From positions 1 to 31,454 of the IMG/VR virus record IMGVR_UViG_3300006810_000218: a stretch of DNA of 31,454 nucleotides; one strand, written 5' to 3'. The stretch comes from a virus. Positions 7,701-16,761 of this stretch are shown piece after piece (the stretch's first letter is position 1; each line of letters begins with the position of its first letter). Below the pieces are notes generated by a model. It was not told the DNA's origin, did no database searches, and saw only the letters and a program-made list of their open reading frames with translations. The position numbers and the translations under genes were made by a program.

Positions 7701-8249
7701 CAAAATCATGGATTTAAAAATGGAGAAATTATAGAGTATTCTTATACTGATACTATTATTTCTGGATTATCCACTGCGAAGCAGTATTATGTCTTATATA
7801 ATGACGAAAATTCTTTTAGATTGTGTGATGCAGGAATTGGTGGAACAGTAAGATCTAATTTTGAACAGGAAAATTTTGTAAAAATTGATTCAATTGGTTC
7901 TGGTTTTCAAGAATTCAAGTATCCAGAAATAACTGCAAATGTGGAATATACACCCGTTGGAGTTGGATCTACAGTACAATCGCAAATAGTCACTGCCACA
8001 CCAGTGGTTAAAGGTAGGATAGTAGATCTATACCTTTATGAAACTGGCACTGGATATGGTTCTTCTATTTTAAATGAACAGAGAAAACCAAGATTTACTA
8101 TAAAAAATGGTAGAGATGCACAAGTAGAACCAATTATTGTTAATGGATTAATAACCGACACAAATCTTCAATTGGTGGTTATGAATATTTTTCAACACCA
8201 ACTTTGGAAGTTAGAGACCCAAGTGGTTCTGGCACTGGAGCTAAATTGA
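4773..8249 (+). CDS. Giant baseplate/fibre structural protein, 5' part (frame broken)
   Basis: An open frame of 1,158 codons in the place of T4 gene 7, between gp6 and gp8. Residues 101-137 hold a small repeat with IDDEIITY and CVRGFSG that recurs elsewhere in the window. Residues 175-250 hold FYKKLKYTFTPGFEE and ARSFYESKGTDESFRILFN, which I recall from large phage baseplate proteins. Glycine-tyrosine repeats (GNGY near 7068, GTGY near 8046) follow. Meaningful protein ends at about residue 1130 (VNGLITDTN); the last 28 residues look like out-of-frame filler, and the protein plainly continues in another frame (see 8204-16717). T4 gp7 has 1,032 aa; an orthologue relationship is inferred from gene order, not from similarity. 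Confidence 0.85.
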   Translation: MIQTGIESRVKIQDIISNQLPEFVLEESPKALDFLKQYYISQEYQSGPTDIVENLDQYLKVDNLIPEIVVGVATLSSDINLPEIDDNGNELPTAVINVSSTKGFPNKYGLLKIDDEIITYTEKTSTSFINCVRGFSGITSYHQDLNDGELVFSSTNSSTHSAGSTVENLSSLFLREFYKKLKYTFTPGFEEKNFTPDLNVGNFIKEARSFYESKGTDESFRILFNVLFGETPKVINLEDRLLKSSGAEYIRREVVIAESISGNPLNLEGQTIFKTNDTSTNASVSEIEIFTRKGIEYYKISLFVGYSDSTSIQGTFTITPNTKSFDTVPVGSSVISVDSTIGFPKTGTIKSGNNVIKYSDKNINQFLGCEGVTSEINPTDNVFSLDETYFGYENGDTSKKVELRLTGVISDFNQKSKFVSVNEGQILTVKNIGDKIQNFGSGEPKTYKEVFANSWIYNASPSIEIESFIGDGVILKEGIDRSQLKKEDRIEIIDRSTNHVVYPISDDIPFVKEKINFGSNIVKIENFSFAGSDSLYSIRRKINKASSNSAEFRYGNDSIISDVQNLYSDNEFVFVASNSLPSSGIGHTDFKYNIQTPLNESILDFSSGSGFLTGYDFDGFTIISFDNPVNFITGDRIYYKPSLTEPLGGLEEGYYYVEVQSNPKEIKLYTAASSIGESSNVVKINTPLVEFDSHIFTIDSQSNRILNSQKLLKKFKLSPNISDGKGELTLPGSVGMLMNGVEIFNYKTNDIIYYGPIESVSVLNGGNGYDVVNPPIIEVSTGAGTTALVQPVVTGTITDIFVDKQDFDVENILSVSINGGNISGGKFEPVLVERRREILFDARSTTNGGGISTSTPQLTFLTDHNLNNGEEVFYNNLGNPNVSIGIGLSSLSNGSSYFVSVDNNTTIKLYDSYNNYLNNNPIGFAATSLSGTQKFLVGSPKKTISEIKVIDGGSLTNRKLLIKSSGISTTSNLINFQNHGFKNGEIIEYSYTDTIISGLSTAKQYYVLYNDENSFRLCDAGIGGTVRSNFEQENFVKIDSIGSGFQEFKYPEITANVEYTPVGVGSTVQSQIVTATPVVKGRIVDLYLYETGTGYGSSILNEQRKPRFTIKNGRDAQVEPIIVNGLITDTNLQLVVMNIFQHQLWKLETQVVLALELN
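8144..8249 (+). other. Reading-frame break in the giant structural gene
   Basis: The upstream frame stays open until its stop at 8247-8249, and the downstream frame opens after its stop at 8141-8143, so the switch lies between. Protein pattern narrows it: the first frame is sensible through TDTN (to 8165), and the second from IGGYEYFSTPTLEV (from 8171), a match to the repeat seen elsewhere. One extra base near CTTCAATTGG (8166-8175), for example a third A, would join the two frames as NLQIGGYEYF. This looks like a one-base deletion or a sequencing error; no classical slippery heptamer is present. Confidence 0.85.
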
Positions 8250-11200
8250 GAGCAATAGTTTCCGATAGTGGGGAAATAACTGACATTAAAATTGTTAATC
8301 CTGGAATAGGGTATTCAACTTCAAGCACAATCAATATTATTCCTAGTGGATCTGGTGTTATATTGGATTCTAATCTAAGAAAATTATACGTCAATAATGT
8401 CAATAAAACTCCATTGCGACAGTATGAAACTTTTGAAAATAGAGGAGATGACGTTCAATATTTCGTTTCTGCATACAATGAAAATATCAGAAAAACTTTT
8501 GACGACAATGGAAATGGAGCATCTAAGATAATTGGTTGGGCTTATGATGGGAATCCAATATATGGTCCTTTTGTTCCTCTTGTAGATTCAACTGGCAATA
8601 ATTCTGGAATTAATACTTTAACATCTAGTTATCAAAAAGATCTATCAAATATATTTGATAGGCCAACTGGATTCGATTTAGGATTTTTTATAGACGATTA
8701 TAAATTTGATGATTCGGGAGATCTTGATGTAAATAATGGGAGATTTTCAAAAACTCCAGATTTCCCCAATGGAATATATGCATATTATGCGACTATAGAC
8801 CCAGATACTAAAGAACCAGTATTTCCATATTTCATCGGAAAATCGTATAGATCAAACACTCTAAAAGAGAATAATACTTTAGACCAAGATTTTGATTTTA
8901 ATAGCTCATCTTTGATTAGAAATACTTATCCCCATAAAATTTCAGAGACATTCTCAGATAATGATTTTGTAGTAGAATCTAATGAGATAAGCAGACAGAA
9001 AATAGTTGTCGAGTCTACTAGTAAAGGATTTATATCTGGATTTGATATTATTAATTCAGGTGATGGATATAAGGTTGGTGATGAATTATTATTTGACGAT
9101 GAAAATACCAATGGTGGTGGTTTAAAAGCAAAAATTTCTTCAATTAAAGGAAAAGATATAAATCAGATAGAAACTACAATCCAATCATTTCCAAATTCAA
9201 CTTTTGTTTGGGAAGGCTCAAAGATAAGAGGATATATTTTACCATCACATGACTTACAAAACTTAGATTATGTAAATGTAAGTGGATTTAGCACGTCAAA
9301 TATTTCAAAACTAAACGGAATACTACAAATAAATGTAGAACCAAATCCAATTATTGGACTTTCAACTGAAATTGTTGGATCTGGATCAACAACGACTGAA
9401 ATTTATCTCACACATGTTCCATCAAATGTATCTGCCGGAAATAGTATCGGTATTGGGACAGAGGTTCTACAAGTTTTGAATGTTTATCCGAATAAAAACA
9501 TTATTAGAGTTAAACGGGGACTAGTAGGAACTGCACATACAGTTGGAGAACCTGTCATTATAAAAAATAATACATTTACAATTGATATTGACCAAGATTA
9601 TTTTGAATCTAAATTAAACGAAAAAATTTATTTTAATCCTCACGAATCAATAGGCATCGGAACAATTTCGGGAGTTGGTTATTCGACATCTTTTAATTTT
9701 GGAAATGAAATTATAACAAGAAATATTCCTACTCAGAGATTGTATATTGAAGATCATCCATTTACTACAAATCAGAAAATTACATTTAATTCTAATGGGG
9801 GAAGTTCATTTTCTATTGCAACTTCACCAACTGGTGTTCCATTTAACATACCATCAACCCTTTATGCTGTTAACAAGTCACCAAACACCATAGGAATAAA
9901 AACTGGACTTGGTGAAGAATTTAATGAAGTTTACTTCATTGATAATGGTGATAATTTTGACTATTATTATTTTGAAACTAATTTTGAAGAAAAACTTGGC
10001 AATATTGAAAAAATAACTTCAGTAGTTTCTGTATCAACTTCTCATGGACTAACATCTGGAGATACCATCAACTTATCAATAAATCCTCAATTGAATGTTG
10101 GAATTGGCACTTCTACATCAATTAAAGTTGTTTATGAACCAAAAATTGGAACTATTATTGTTAATCCAATCGGATTTAATTCTACGGGAATTAATACGTC
10201 AACAAATGAATTAACTATTTTAAATCATGAATTGAAAACTGGTGATAGAATATTTTATAATGCGGATGTGGTATGCTCTGGATTGAGTACGGGATCTTAC
10301 TTTGTTTATAAAGTAACTTCTGATAAAATAAAGTTATGCGACACTTTTTCAAATTCTAATCAAAATCCACCAATAGTTGTGAGCATTGGTGATAGTGGCG
10401 GTGCTTCACAATCTATTTCACTTATCAATCCACAAATACAATCAATTAAAAATAATAATATTGTATTTGATTTGACAGATCCTTCACTGTCTGGTTACAA
10501 ATTCAAGGTTTATTATGATAATCAATTTAAAAATGAATTTATTTCTGTAGGAACTACTAATGTATTCAATACTTCTGGAGTAGGAACGGTTGGAGTATCA
10601 ACAAACGCATCTTTTACAATTAAATATACGAATGATATTCCAGAAAAATTATACTACAACTTAGAAAAATCGGGATATATAAGTTCTTCTGATACTATCG
10701 TCAAAAATTACTCAGAAATATTATACATTAACAGTTATTATGATGGAAATTATAAAATTTCTGACGTTGGAATAACAACTTTTAAAATATCATTACAAAA
10801 AAATCCAGAAAAAAATTCATACACAAAATCAGAATGCGAAATTTTTGAATATACAACTTCATCACTTTCTGCTAATGGACCAGTAGATAAGATTAAAATA
10901 TTTTCTAGTGGAAGTGAATATAGAAAGTTGCCTACATTAAAGGGAGCAGATTCTGAAAATGGGGAGGGTTTAAATATCAATGTTAAATCAAATAACATTG
11001 GAAATATAAAAGATATTAGAGTAATTAATCAAGGATTTGAGTATTCTTCCGACAAAACTTTACAGCCACAAGCTTTTATATCACCAAAAATAGTTTTAAA
11101 AGATTCCAATACGATTGGAATCGTTACTGTAATAGATGGAGGAAGTGGTTTTGTAGTAGAACCAGATATTGTTGTCATCAATAAAGATACTAGAGAAGTA

Positions 11201-14200
11201 GTTGATAATGGATTACTCAAACCTACATTGCTTGCCGGATCAATATCAAATATAAAGATAGAAGTTCCACCAAAAGGAATTTCTGATGCTTCTGCAGAAT
11301 TATTCACAACTAATAATACTAATGGAATCAGTATTAAACAAGTCAAATCTAGTGCAACTGGAATATTCACTTGTTCTATAACTACTCCAGCAGGTGGATT
11401 CTCTATAAATCCATTTTCAATTGGCGATGAAGTTTTTATTGAGGGAATACAAAAATTTAGTGCTGATGGTGATGGATTTAATTCTAGTGATTATGGATAT
11501 AGATTCTTTATTGTAACTGGATATAATACATCATCTGCCGATGATGAAGTTGAGATTGGAATTTCCTCATTGACTTCAAATACTGGTATAGCAAAAACCA
11601 TTCAAGATTCTTCCGGAACAATAACAAATAGAAATTTTTATCCCAACTTTGACATTACTATAGAACCATCATTCTTTTCAGTTGGAGAAACTTTAAGATC
11701 TAATAATATTGATAGAGATTTAACAGTAACTGATCATGATGCTAGTACATCTTTGAAAGTTTTTGGGACATATGAATTATCCAAAGATGAAAAAATTACA
11801 GGAAAATCTTCAGGAAATATAGCAACAATTGAGGACTTAAATCAATATTTTGGAAATTTCGAAGTCGATTTTTCATCTAAACGAAATGAAGGTTGGAGTA
11901 ATGAAACTGGTAAGTTAAATGAAGATCATCAAGTTTTGCCCGATAATGATTATTATCAAAATCTTTCATATACTGTTAAGAGTGGAAAGCAATGGAAAGA
12001 TATTAGAACTCCTGTTAATAGTTTAGTTCACACTTCTGGATTGAAAAATTTCTCGGATACACAGATAGTTTCAAAATCTGGTTTAGTTGGCGTTGGCAAT
12101 ACTGATCAAACTACAATCATTAGGGATTTTATAGATGAAAAAAGAGTTGATACTATCAATATTTTTGATTTTGTAAAAGATATCGATACCGTAAACGGAA
12201 CGTCCAGATTCCTAAAACTTGAATCTAAAAAACTTACAAATTATACAGAAGTTGGAACCAATATAGTTCTGAGAATTGATGATATTAGTGACCAATTCTC
12301 CAATTCTGATTCTGATCTAAATCCATATCTAGACATTGTTGAACTAAACATGTCAGAATCTTATTTGAATTATTTGATAAAGGTGAATGACCTTAATAAT
12401 ACACAAATTCAATTAACTAATGTAACCATCGTAAATGATGAAATATCTAATGAATCATTTATTCTTGAAAAACAATCTTTAGTTAATGTTGGTGCTGGAT
12501 TTACTGCCGAATCAGATGAACAATACGGTGATTTTTCTGTTGCTACAGATGATTTTGGAACTAGATATTTGAGATTTGAACCAAAAGATCCATTTAATAC
12601 TGAATATGATCTAAAATACATTGAGAAAAAATTTATTGCAGGAACTGGAGTCGGAACAGCATCCATAGGATTTATTGATATTACATCAAGCACCAAGAGT
12701 GTAAATTCTAGTACAACAGGAAATGTTGTTGGATTCTCTACATCTAATGTTTCATCATTCTATGTTAATGCAAATATAATACAAAACACAACTAATGAAA
12801 TGAACTTTGTTGAGTTGTATGTGACTCATGATGGAAATAACACTAATATTTCTGAATATTACTTTGGAAATGATTCAATTTCTGGATTATCTTTCAATAG
12901 GATAGGCACCGGATTTACGGCTACTATTAGTTCCAATACATGTTTCTTGGATTACATCAATGATACTTCCCATGATGTTACAATTAATTCGAGAATCATT
13001 AGTTTCGGCACTCCATCTGGTGTTGGTATAGGCAGCACCTTTAGATTCCTGGCAGATAATCAACCAGAAGAATCAGAAAGATCTGCAATATATCAATCGA
13101 TAAAATATACAACTAATTCTGGATTATCAACAACTGTTCTATCATTAGATAAAAATCTTTTTGATTCTGTTAATTCACTGGTAGAAGTGAGTATTGGATC
13201 CACAAAATCAACCCATCAAGTATTTTTAATCCAAGATGGCACAGACATTTATACACAAGAATATTCAATTCTTTCTATTGGAAGTACAATTGGAATTGGA
13301 ACTTTTGGTGGAGAATATGTTGGATCCGATAATTTTGAATTGAAATTCTATCCAGATTCCAATTTTACTGGAAATATTGATATTTTATCATTTAGTGAGT
13401 GTTTATATTCCTATGTAGATTTTGGTAATCAATACAATGACTTGACGTTTGGAACTTCAACAGAGTCGGTAGAAACATCTGCATACTTTGCTATCAATGG
13501 TGATAGAACTAATAGAAAAAACTTTATTCTTAGAAGTAATGGCACACCAATTTTTGCCAAAACTTTTAATCCCTCAAAAAATACAGTATTAAACACATCT
13601 ACAGGAACCTTTTCAATCGATGACCATTACTTTAGCAATGGTGAAGAGTTGATTTACACCTTTGGATCTACATTCATTGGTGTTGGTGCCACTCCATTAT
13701 TATATAATAATGGATCTTTCACAGCAGAACTTCCATCTCAAGTATTTGCTGTTGTTGGATCTGCCAATACAAATAACTTCCAAATATCAACAACAAGATA
13801 TGGTGCACCAGTATCTTTCGTTTCTACGGGAGAGGGAAATTCTCACCAATTTGCAATGGCAAAGAAAAATGAAAAGTCCCTCATTACTATTGACAACATT
13901 GCACAATATCCATTAACATTTACAAAAATAAATCAACTTTTAGATGGAAATGGTGGGGGAATTTCCGCAACATCAAATGTATTCTCTCTGAGTGGAATAT
14001 CAACAGTAAATCCATTAGATATTCTCAGAATCGATGATGAATATATGAATATCATCAATGTTGGTTTAGGAACTACAAATGTTGGTCCCATCACTAATTC
14101 TGGTACAGAAAAACTGGTTGAAGTTGAAAGAGGATTTGTTGGATCAGCAGCAACATCTCACGTAGATGGAACAAACACAAGAATATACAAAGGATCCTTT

Positions 14201-16717
14201 AATATTGTTGGAGATGAAATATTCTTTACAAAAGCACCTAGGGGCAATCCAACAATAGTAAGAGATAAAAATAATCTTGTGTTAGAAACATCAGACTTTA
14301 CTGGTAGAGTTTTTCTGAGAAGTAACTATGATACTAATCAGGTTTACGATGATATCTCTGATAGTTTTAGTGGTATCGGAAGAACATTTACTTTGACAGT
14401 TGGTGGAGCAAATACGACAGGAATTGGGTCTACTGGAGGAAATGGTATAGTATTCATTAATGGAATATTCCAAACACCAACCACTGTAAATAATCCAAAT
14501 AATAATTTCCAAATCTTAGAAAATACAGTATCAGGAATTTCTAGTATAGTTTTCAGTGGTATTAGAACTGATACTGATGATCCCAATAGCATTTTAATAG
14601 TAGAAAATGATGTTAACCAGAATCAAGTTCCAAGAGGTGGAATTATTATTTCTATTGGATCATCTGGTGGACTTGGATTTGCCCCTCTTGTAGGAGCGGC
14701 AGTTACTGCTGTTATTAGTGGAGGAGTTATACAAAATAGTATTGGTATTGGAACTACGGATAATAATGGTTCTGGATACAATAATATTGTATCCATAGGA
14801 GTGACTGCATACGATCCAACTGGAGTAGGAACTGATGCAGTTATCAATGCAACAGTTGGTGCTGGAGGAACTCTATCATTTAATGTAATTAATGGAGGAA
14901 CTGGTTATTCAAATCAAACTAAAATTTACGTTTCTGAGCCATCATACGAAAATCTGGAAGTTGTGGGAGTTTCTAGACTTGGTATTGGAGCAACTACAGA
15001 TACTGGAGTTGGTTTGCTGTTAAATCTTGAAGTTGGGGCAAGTTCATCTGCAGGTATTGGATCAACATATTTTGAGGTAACTAATTTCTCCATAACCAGA
15101 AATGGATATTCATTTAGAAAAGGTGATGTATTTAAACCGGTAGGTTTAGTCACTGATGGTAGATTGGGATCACCATTCTCAGAATTTGAGTTAACAGTAT
15201 TAGAAACATTTAGTGATAATTTTGGTGCTTGGCAATTTGGAGAACTTGATTTTATAGATTCTCTAGAGAATTATCAAGATGGTTCTAGAGTAGACTTCCC
15301 ATTATTCTATAATGGTTCTCTTCTAAGTTTTGAATTGAATGATGAAGACTCTGAAACAGAATTGCAAAATTCCTTAATTATTTTCATCAATGGAGTGCTG
15401 CAAGATCCAGGATTATCTTATGAATTTAATGGAGGAACTTCCTTTACATTTACAACACCACCAAAACCTGAAGATAAAATTGCAGTTTTCTTTTATAGAG
15501 GAACTAGAGGATTGGATGATATTTTGGTTACCAATATTCAACCATCTTTAGAAAAAGGAGACACAGTTCAGGTATACAAAAATAATACAATAGACACAAC
15601 CATAACTCAGGATAAGAGGACTGTTTTTGATCTTTCTTTCTCCGATAAATTTGAAACAAATCTATACACCAATCAAGGAATAGATATCTCAAATAACAAA
15701 CCAATGTCATGGACTAAACAAAAAACAGATAGAATAATAAATGGTGAATTTGTTCATAAAACGAGAAGGTCCTTAATATCTCAAATTTATCCTACATCTA
15801 GAATTATTGATAGTTTTTCAACTTCTGATACTGAAATATTTGTAGATGATGGTGATCTTTTTGAATACGATACCGCAGAACCATTTAGTGCCATTATAGT
15901 TGATGGAAAAGAAATTTCTGCAGGAAAAATAACAGCATCTATCGGTGTTGGTGGAACAGTTTCATCTCTTACCATTGTTGAATCTGGATCTGGATATCAA
16001 CCAGGTTCCACAATCGACATTAAATTTATTGCACCACTTACCATTGGTATTGGAGTAGGAACAACTGCTTCCGCAACTGTAAGTGTTGATGGTTCCGGAT
16101 CATTGACAACACCATTAATAACAAATCCTGGTTTTGGATATACAACCGAACCTTTAACAATTGTTCCCTTACCTGAGAGTGATATAGAAACTGTATCATC
16201 GGTATCAAGTGTCAAGGGATTCTCGGGAATTATTACTGGAATAGAATCTGCAAACAATGGAGGACAATTAGCACTTAAGTTTTACCTCAAAACAAGTGGA
16301 TTGTTTGATAATGGAACGAATAGTTTGTTAGTCGGATATCCAATTTTTGTCAAAAATACGACTGTTGGTTCTGGTTGTAATTCTGTAGATTCTTCCGACT
16401 CTGATATAGTTGGAATAGGAACGACATTCTTTGACAATATTTACTATGTACATCAAATTAGTAATGATGGTGGGGTTAATGGCATTGCAACTTGTAATGT
16501 CAGCAACTCTACAATAGTTTCATCTTTACCAGCTATTGGCAGTAACTTCGGACAATTCTCTTGGGGTCGTCTTGGCATCACTCAGAGATCTTCATCACCC
16601 ATTTCCATTGCAGTAACAGGAAAAACCGTTGATGTTGGGTTATCGACTTTCCCAACAATTCAAAGAAGAAGTCAGGGGTTGAGACAAAGTGGTGCTCTTA
16701 TTGAAAAATTACAATAA
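8204..16717 (+). CDS. Giant baseplate/fibre structural protein, 3' part with YHYH-like domain
   Basis: This frame is open from 8144 and encodes about 2,850 residues. Its first ATG is at 12350, over 4 kb in, and no ribosome-binding site is seen near 8204 (a TTG), so it is the continuation of the 4773 gene rather than a separate gene; rejoined, the protein has about 3,981 aa. Nucleotides 8522-8848 encode a YHYH-like domain: IIGWAYDGNPIYGPF, then NNGRFSKTPDFPNGIYAYY and PYFIGKSY. Later come repeats of several types: glycine-tyrosine repeats, VxRGxxGTAxxH units (9415-9550, 14010-14190), and two F-I-N-G-(V/I) units with LQDPG or FQTP (about 14450 and 15380). The C-terminus (FSWGRLGI, TFPTIQRRSQGLRQSGAL) is intact. 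It is probably a multi-domain baseplate-attached fibre that binds the host or braces the wedge. Confidence 0.85.
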   Translation: MEVRDPSGSGTGAKLRAIVSDSGEITDIKIVNPGIGYSTSSTINIIPSGSGVILDSNLRKLYVNNVNKTPLRQYETFENRGDDVQYFVSAYNENIRKTFDDNGNGASKIIGWAYDGNPIYGPFVPLVDSTGNNSGINTLTSSYQKDLSNIFDRPTGFDLGFFIDDYKFDDSGDLDVNNGRFSKTPDFPNGIYAYYATIDPDTKEPVFPYFIGKSYRSNTLKENNTLDQDFDFNSSSLIRNTYPHKISETFSDNDFVVESNEISRQKIVVESTSKGFISGFDIINSGDGYKVGDELLFDDENTNGGGLKAKISSIKGKDINQIETTIQSFPNSTFVWEGSKIRGYILPSHDLQNLDYVNVSGFSTSNISKLNGILQINVEPNPIIGLSTEIVGSGSTTTEIYLTHVPSNVSAGNSIGIGTEVLQVLNVYPNKNIIRVKRGLVGTAHTVGEPVIIKNNTFTIDIDQDYFESKLNEKIYFNPHESIGIGTISGVGYSTSFNFGNEIITRNIPTQRLYIEDHPFTTNQKITFNSNGGSSFSIATSPTGVPFNIPSTLYAVNKSPNTIGIKTGLGEEFNEVYFIDNGDNFDYYYFETNFEEKLGNIEKITSVVSVSTSHGLTSGDTINLSINPQLNVGIGTSTSIKVVYEPKIGTIIVNPIGFNSTGINTSTNELTILNHELKTGDRIFYNADVVCSGLSTGSYFVYKVTSDKIKLCDTFSNSNQNPPIVVSIGDSGGASQSISLINPQIQSIKNNNIVFDLTDPSLSGYKFKVYYDNQFKNEFISVGTTNVFNTSGVGTVGVSTNASFTIKYTNDIPEKLYYNLEKSGYISSSDTIVKNYSEILYINSYYDGNYKISDVGITTFKISLQKNPEKNSYTKSECEIFEYTTSSLSANGPVDKIKIFSSGSEYRKLPTLKGADSENGEGLNINVKSNNIGNIKDIRVINQGFEYSSDKTLQPQAFISPKIVLKDSNTIGIVTVIDGGSGFVVEPDIVVINKDTREVVDNGLLKPTLLAGSISNIKIEVPPKGISDASAELFTTNNTNGISIKQVKSSATGIFTCSITTPAGGFSINPFSIGDEVFIEGIQKFSADGDGFNSSDYGYRFFIVTGYNTSSADDEVEIGISSLTSNTGIAKTIQDSSGTITNRNFYPNFDITIEPSFFSVGETLRSNNIDRDLTVTDHDASTSLKVFGTYELSKDEKITGKSSGNIATIEDLNQYFGNFEVDFSSKRNEGWSNETGKLNEDHQVLPDNDYYQNLSYTVKSGKQWKDIRTPVNSLVHTSGLKNFSDTQIVSKSGLVGVGNTDQTTIIRDFIDEKRVDTINIFDFVKDIDTVNGTSRFLKLESKKLTNYTEVGTNIVLRIDDISDQFSNSDSDLNPYLDIVELNMSESYLNYLIKVNDLNNTQIQLTNVTIVNDEISNESFILEKQSLVNVGAGFTAESDEQYGDFSVATDDFGTRYLRFEPKDPFNTEYDLKYIEKKFIAGTGVGTASIGFIDITSSTKSVNSSTTGNVVGFSTSNVSSFYVNANIIQNTTNEMNFVELYVTHDGNNTNISEYYFGNDSISGLSFNRIGTGFTATISSNTCFLDYINDTSHDVTINSRIISFGTPSGVGIGSTFRFLADNQPEESERSAIYQSIKYTTNSGLSTTVLSLDKNLFDSVNSLVEVSIGSTKSTHQVFLIQDGTDIYTQEYSILSIGSTIGIGTFGGEYVGSDNFELKFYPDSNFTGNIDILSFSECLYSYVDFGNQYNDLTFGTSTESVETSAYFAINGDRTNRKNFILRSNGTPIFAKTFNPSKNTVLNTSTGTFSIDDHYFSNGEELIYTFGSTFIGVGATPLLYNNGSFTAELPSQVFAVVGSANTNNFQISTTRYGAPVSFVSTGEGNSHQFAMAKKNEKSLITIDNIAQYPLTFTKINQLLDGNGGGISATSNVFSLSGISTVNPLDILRIDDEYMNIINVGLGTTNVGPITNSGTEKLVEVERGFVGSAATSHVDGTNTRIYKGSFNIVGDEIFFTKAPRGNPTIVRDKNNLVLETSDFTGRVFLRSNYDTNQVYDDISDSFSGIGRTFTLTVGGANTTGIGSTGGNGIVFINGIFQTPTTVNNPNNNFQILENTVSGISSIVFSGIRTDTDDPNSILIVENDVNQNQVPRGGIIISIGSSGGLGFAPLVGAAVTAVISGGVIQNSIGIGTTDNNGSGYNNIVSIGVTAYDPTGVGTDAVINATVGAGGTLSFNVINGGTGYSNQTKIYVSEPSYENLEVVGVSRLGIGATTDTGVGLLLNLEVGASSSAGIGSTYFEVTNFSITRNGYSFRKGDVFKPVGLVTDGRLGSPFSEFELTVLETFSDNFGAWQFGELDFIDSLENYQDGSRVDFPLFYNGSLLSFELNDEDSETELQNSLIIFINGVLQDPGLSYEFNGGTSFTFTTPPKPEDKIAVFFYRGTRGLDDILVTNIQPSLEKGDTVQVYKNNTIDTTITQDKRTVFDLSFSDKFETNLYTNQGIDISNNKPMSWTKQKTDRIINGEFVHKTRRSLISQIYPTSRIIDSFSTSDTEIFVDDGDLFEYDTAEPFSAIIVDGKEISAGKITASIGVGGTVSSLTIVESGSGYQPGSTIDIKFIAPLTIGIGVGTTASATVSVDGSGSLTTPLITNPGFGYTTEPLTIVPLPESDIETVSSVSSVKGFSGIITGIESANNGGQLALKFYLKTSGLFDNGTNSLLVGYPIFVKNTTVGSGCNSVDSSDSDIVGIGTTFFDNIYYVHQISNDGGVNGIATCNVSNSTIVSSLPAIGSNFGQFSWGRLGITQRSSSPISIAVTGKTVDVGLSTFPTIQRRSQGLRQSGALIEKLQ

Positions 16718-16735
16718 TTAAATTTATTTTACACT

Positions 16736-16743
16736 TATAAATA
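16736..16743 (+). promoter_or_regulatory. T4-type late promoter before gp8
   Basis: An exact TATAAATA, 18 bases before the gp8 ATG at 16762, in a 44-base gap after the giant gene. It would give gp8 and the following genes their own late transcript, independent of the long transcript through the giant gene. Confidence 0.8.
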
Positions 16744-16761
16744 TCTAAAAAACCGTACAAT

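Noticed and set aside
8160-8195. Programmed -1 ribosomal frameshift signal
   Set aside because: The switch region has no X-XXY-YYZ heptamer in the right phase. The closest run (TATTTTT at 8186-8192) lies after the point where the downstream frame already gives sensible protein (GGYEYF), so a slip there would lose conserved residues.
13662-13916. 84-codon + strand frame inside the giant gene
   Set aside because: It overlaps a long frame with clear repeat structure, and its translation is low-complexity Leu/Gln/His-rich, typical of an out-of-frame shadow.
8204-16717. Independent gene starting at the TTG at 8204
   Set aside because: There is no ribosome-binding site, no ATG for 4 kb, and the frame already encodes matching protein upstream of 8204 (from about 8171).
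4773-16717. Firm naming of the giant gene as gp7
   Set aside because: Only the position between gp6 and gp8 supports it. I see no clear sequence resemblance to T4 gp7, so no gene symbol was given.
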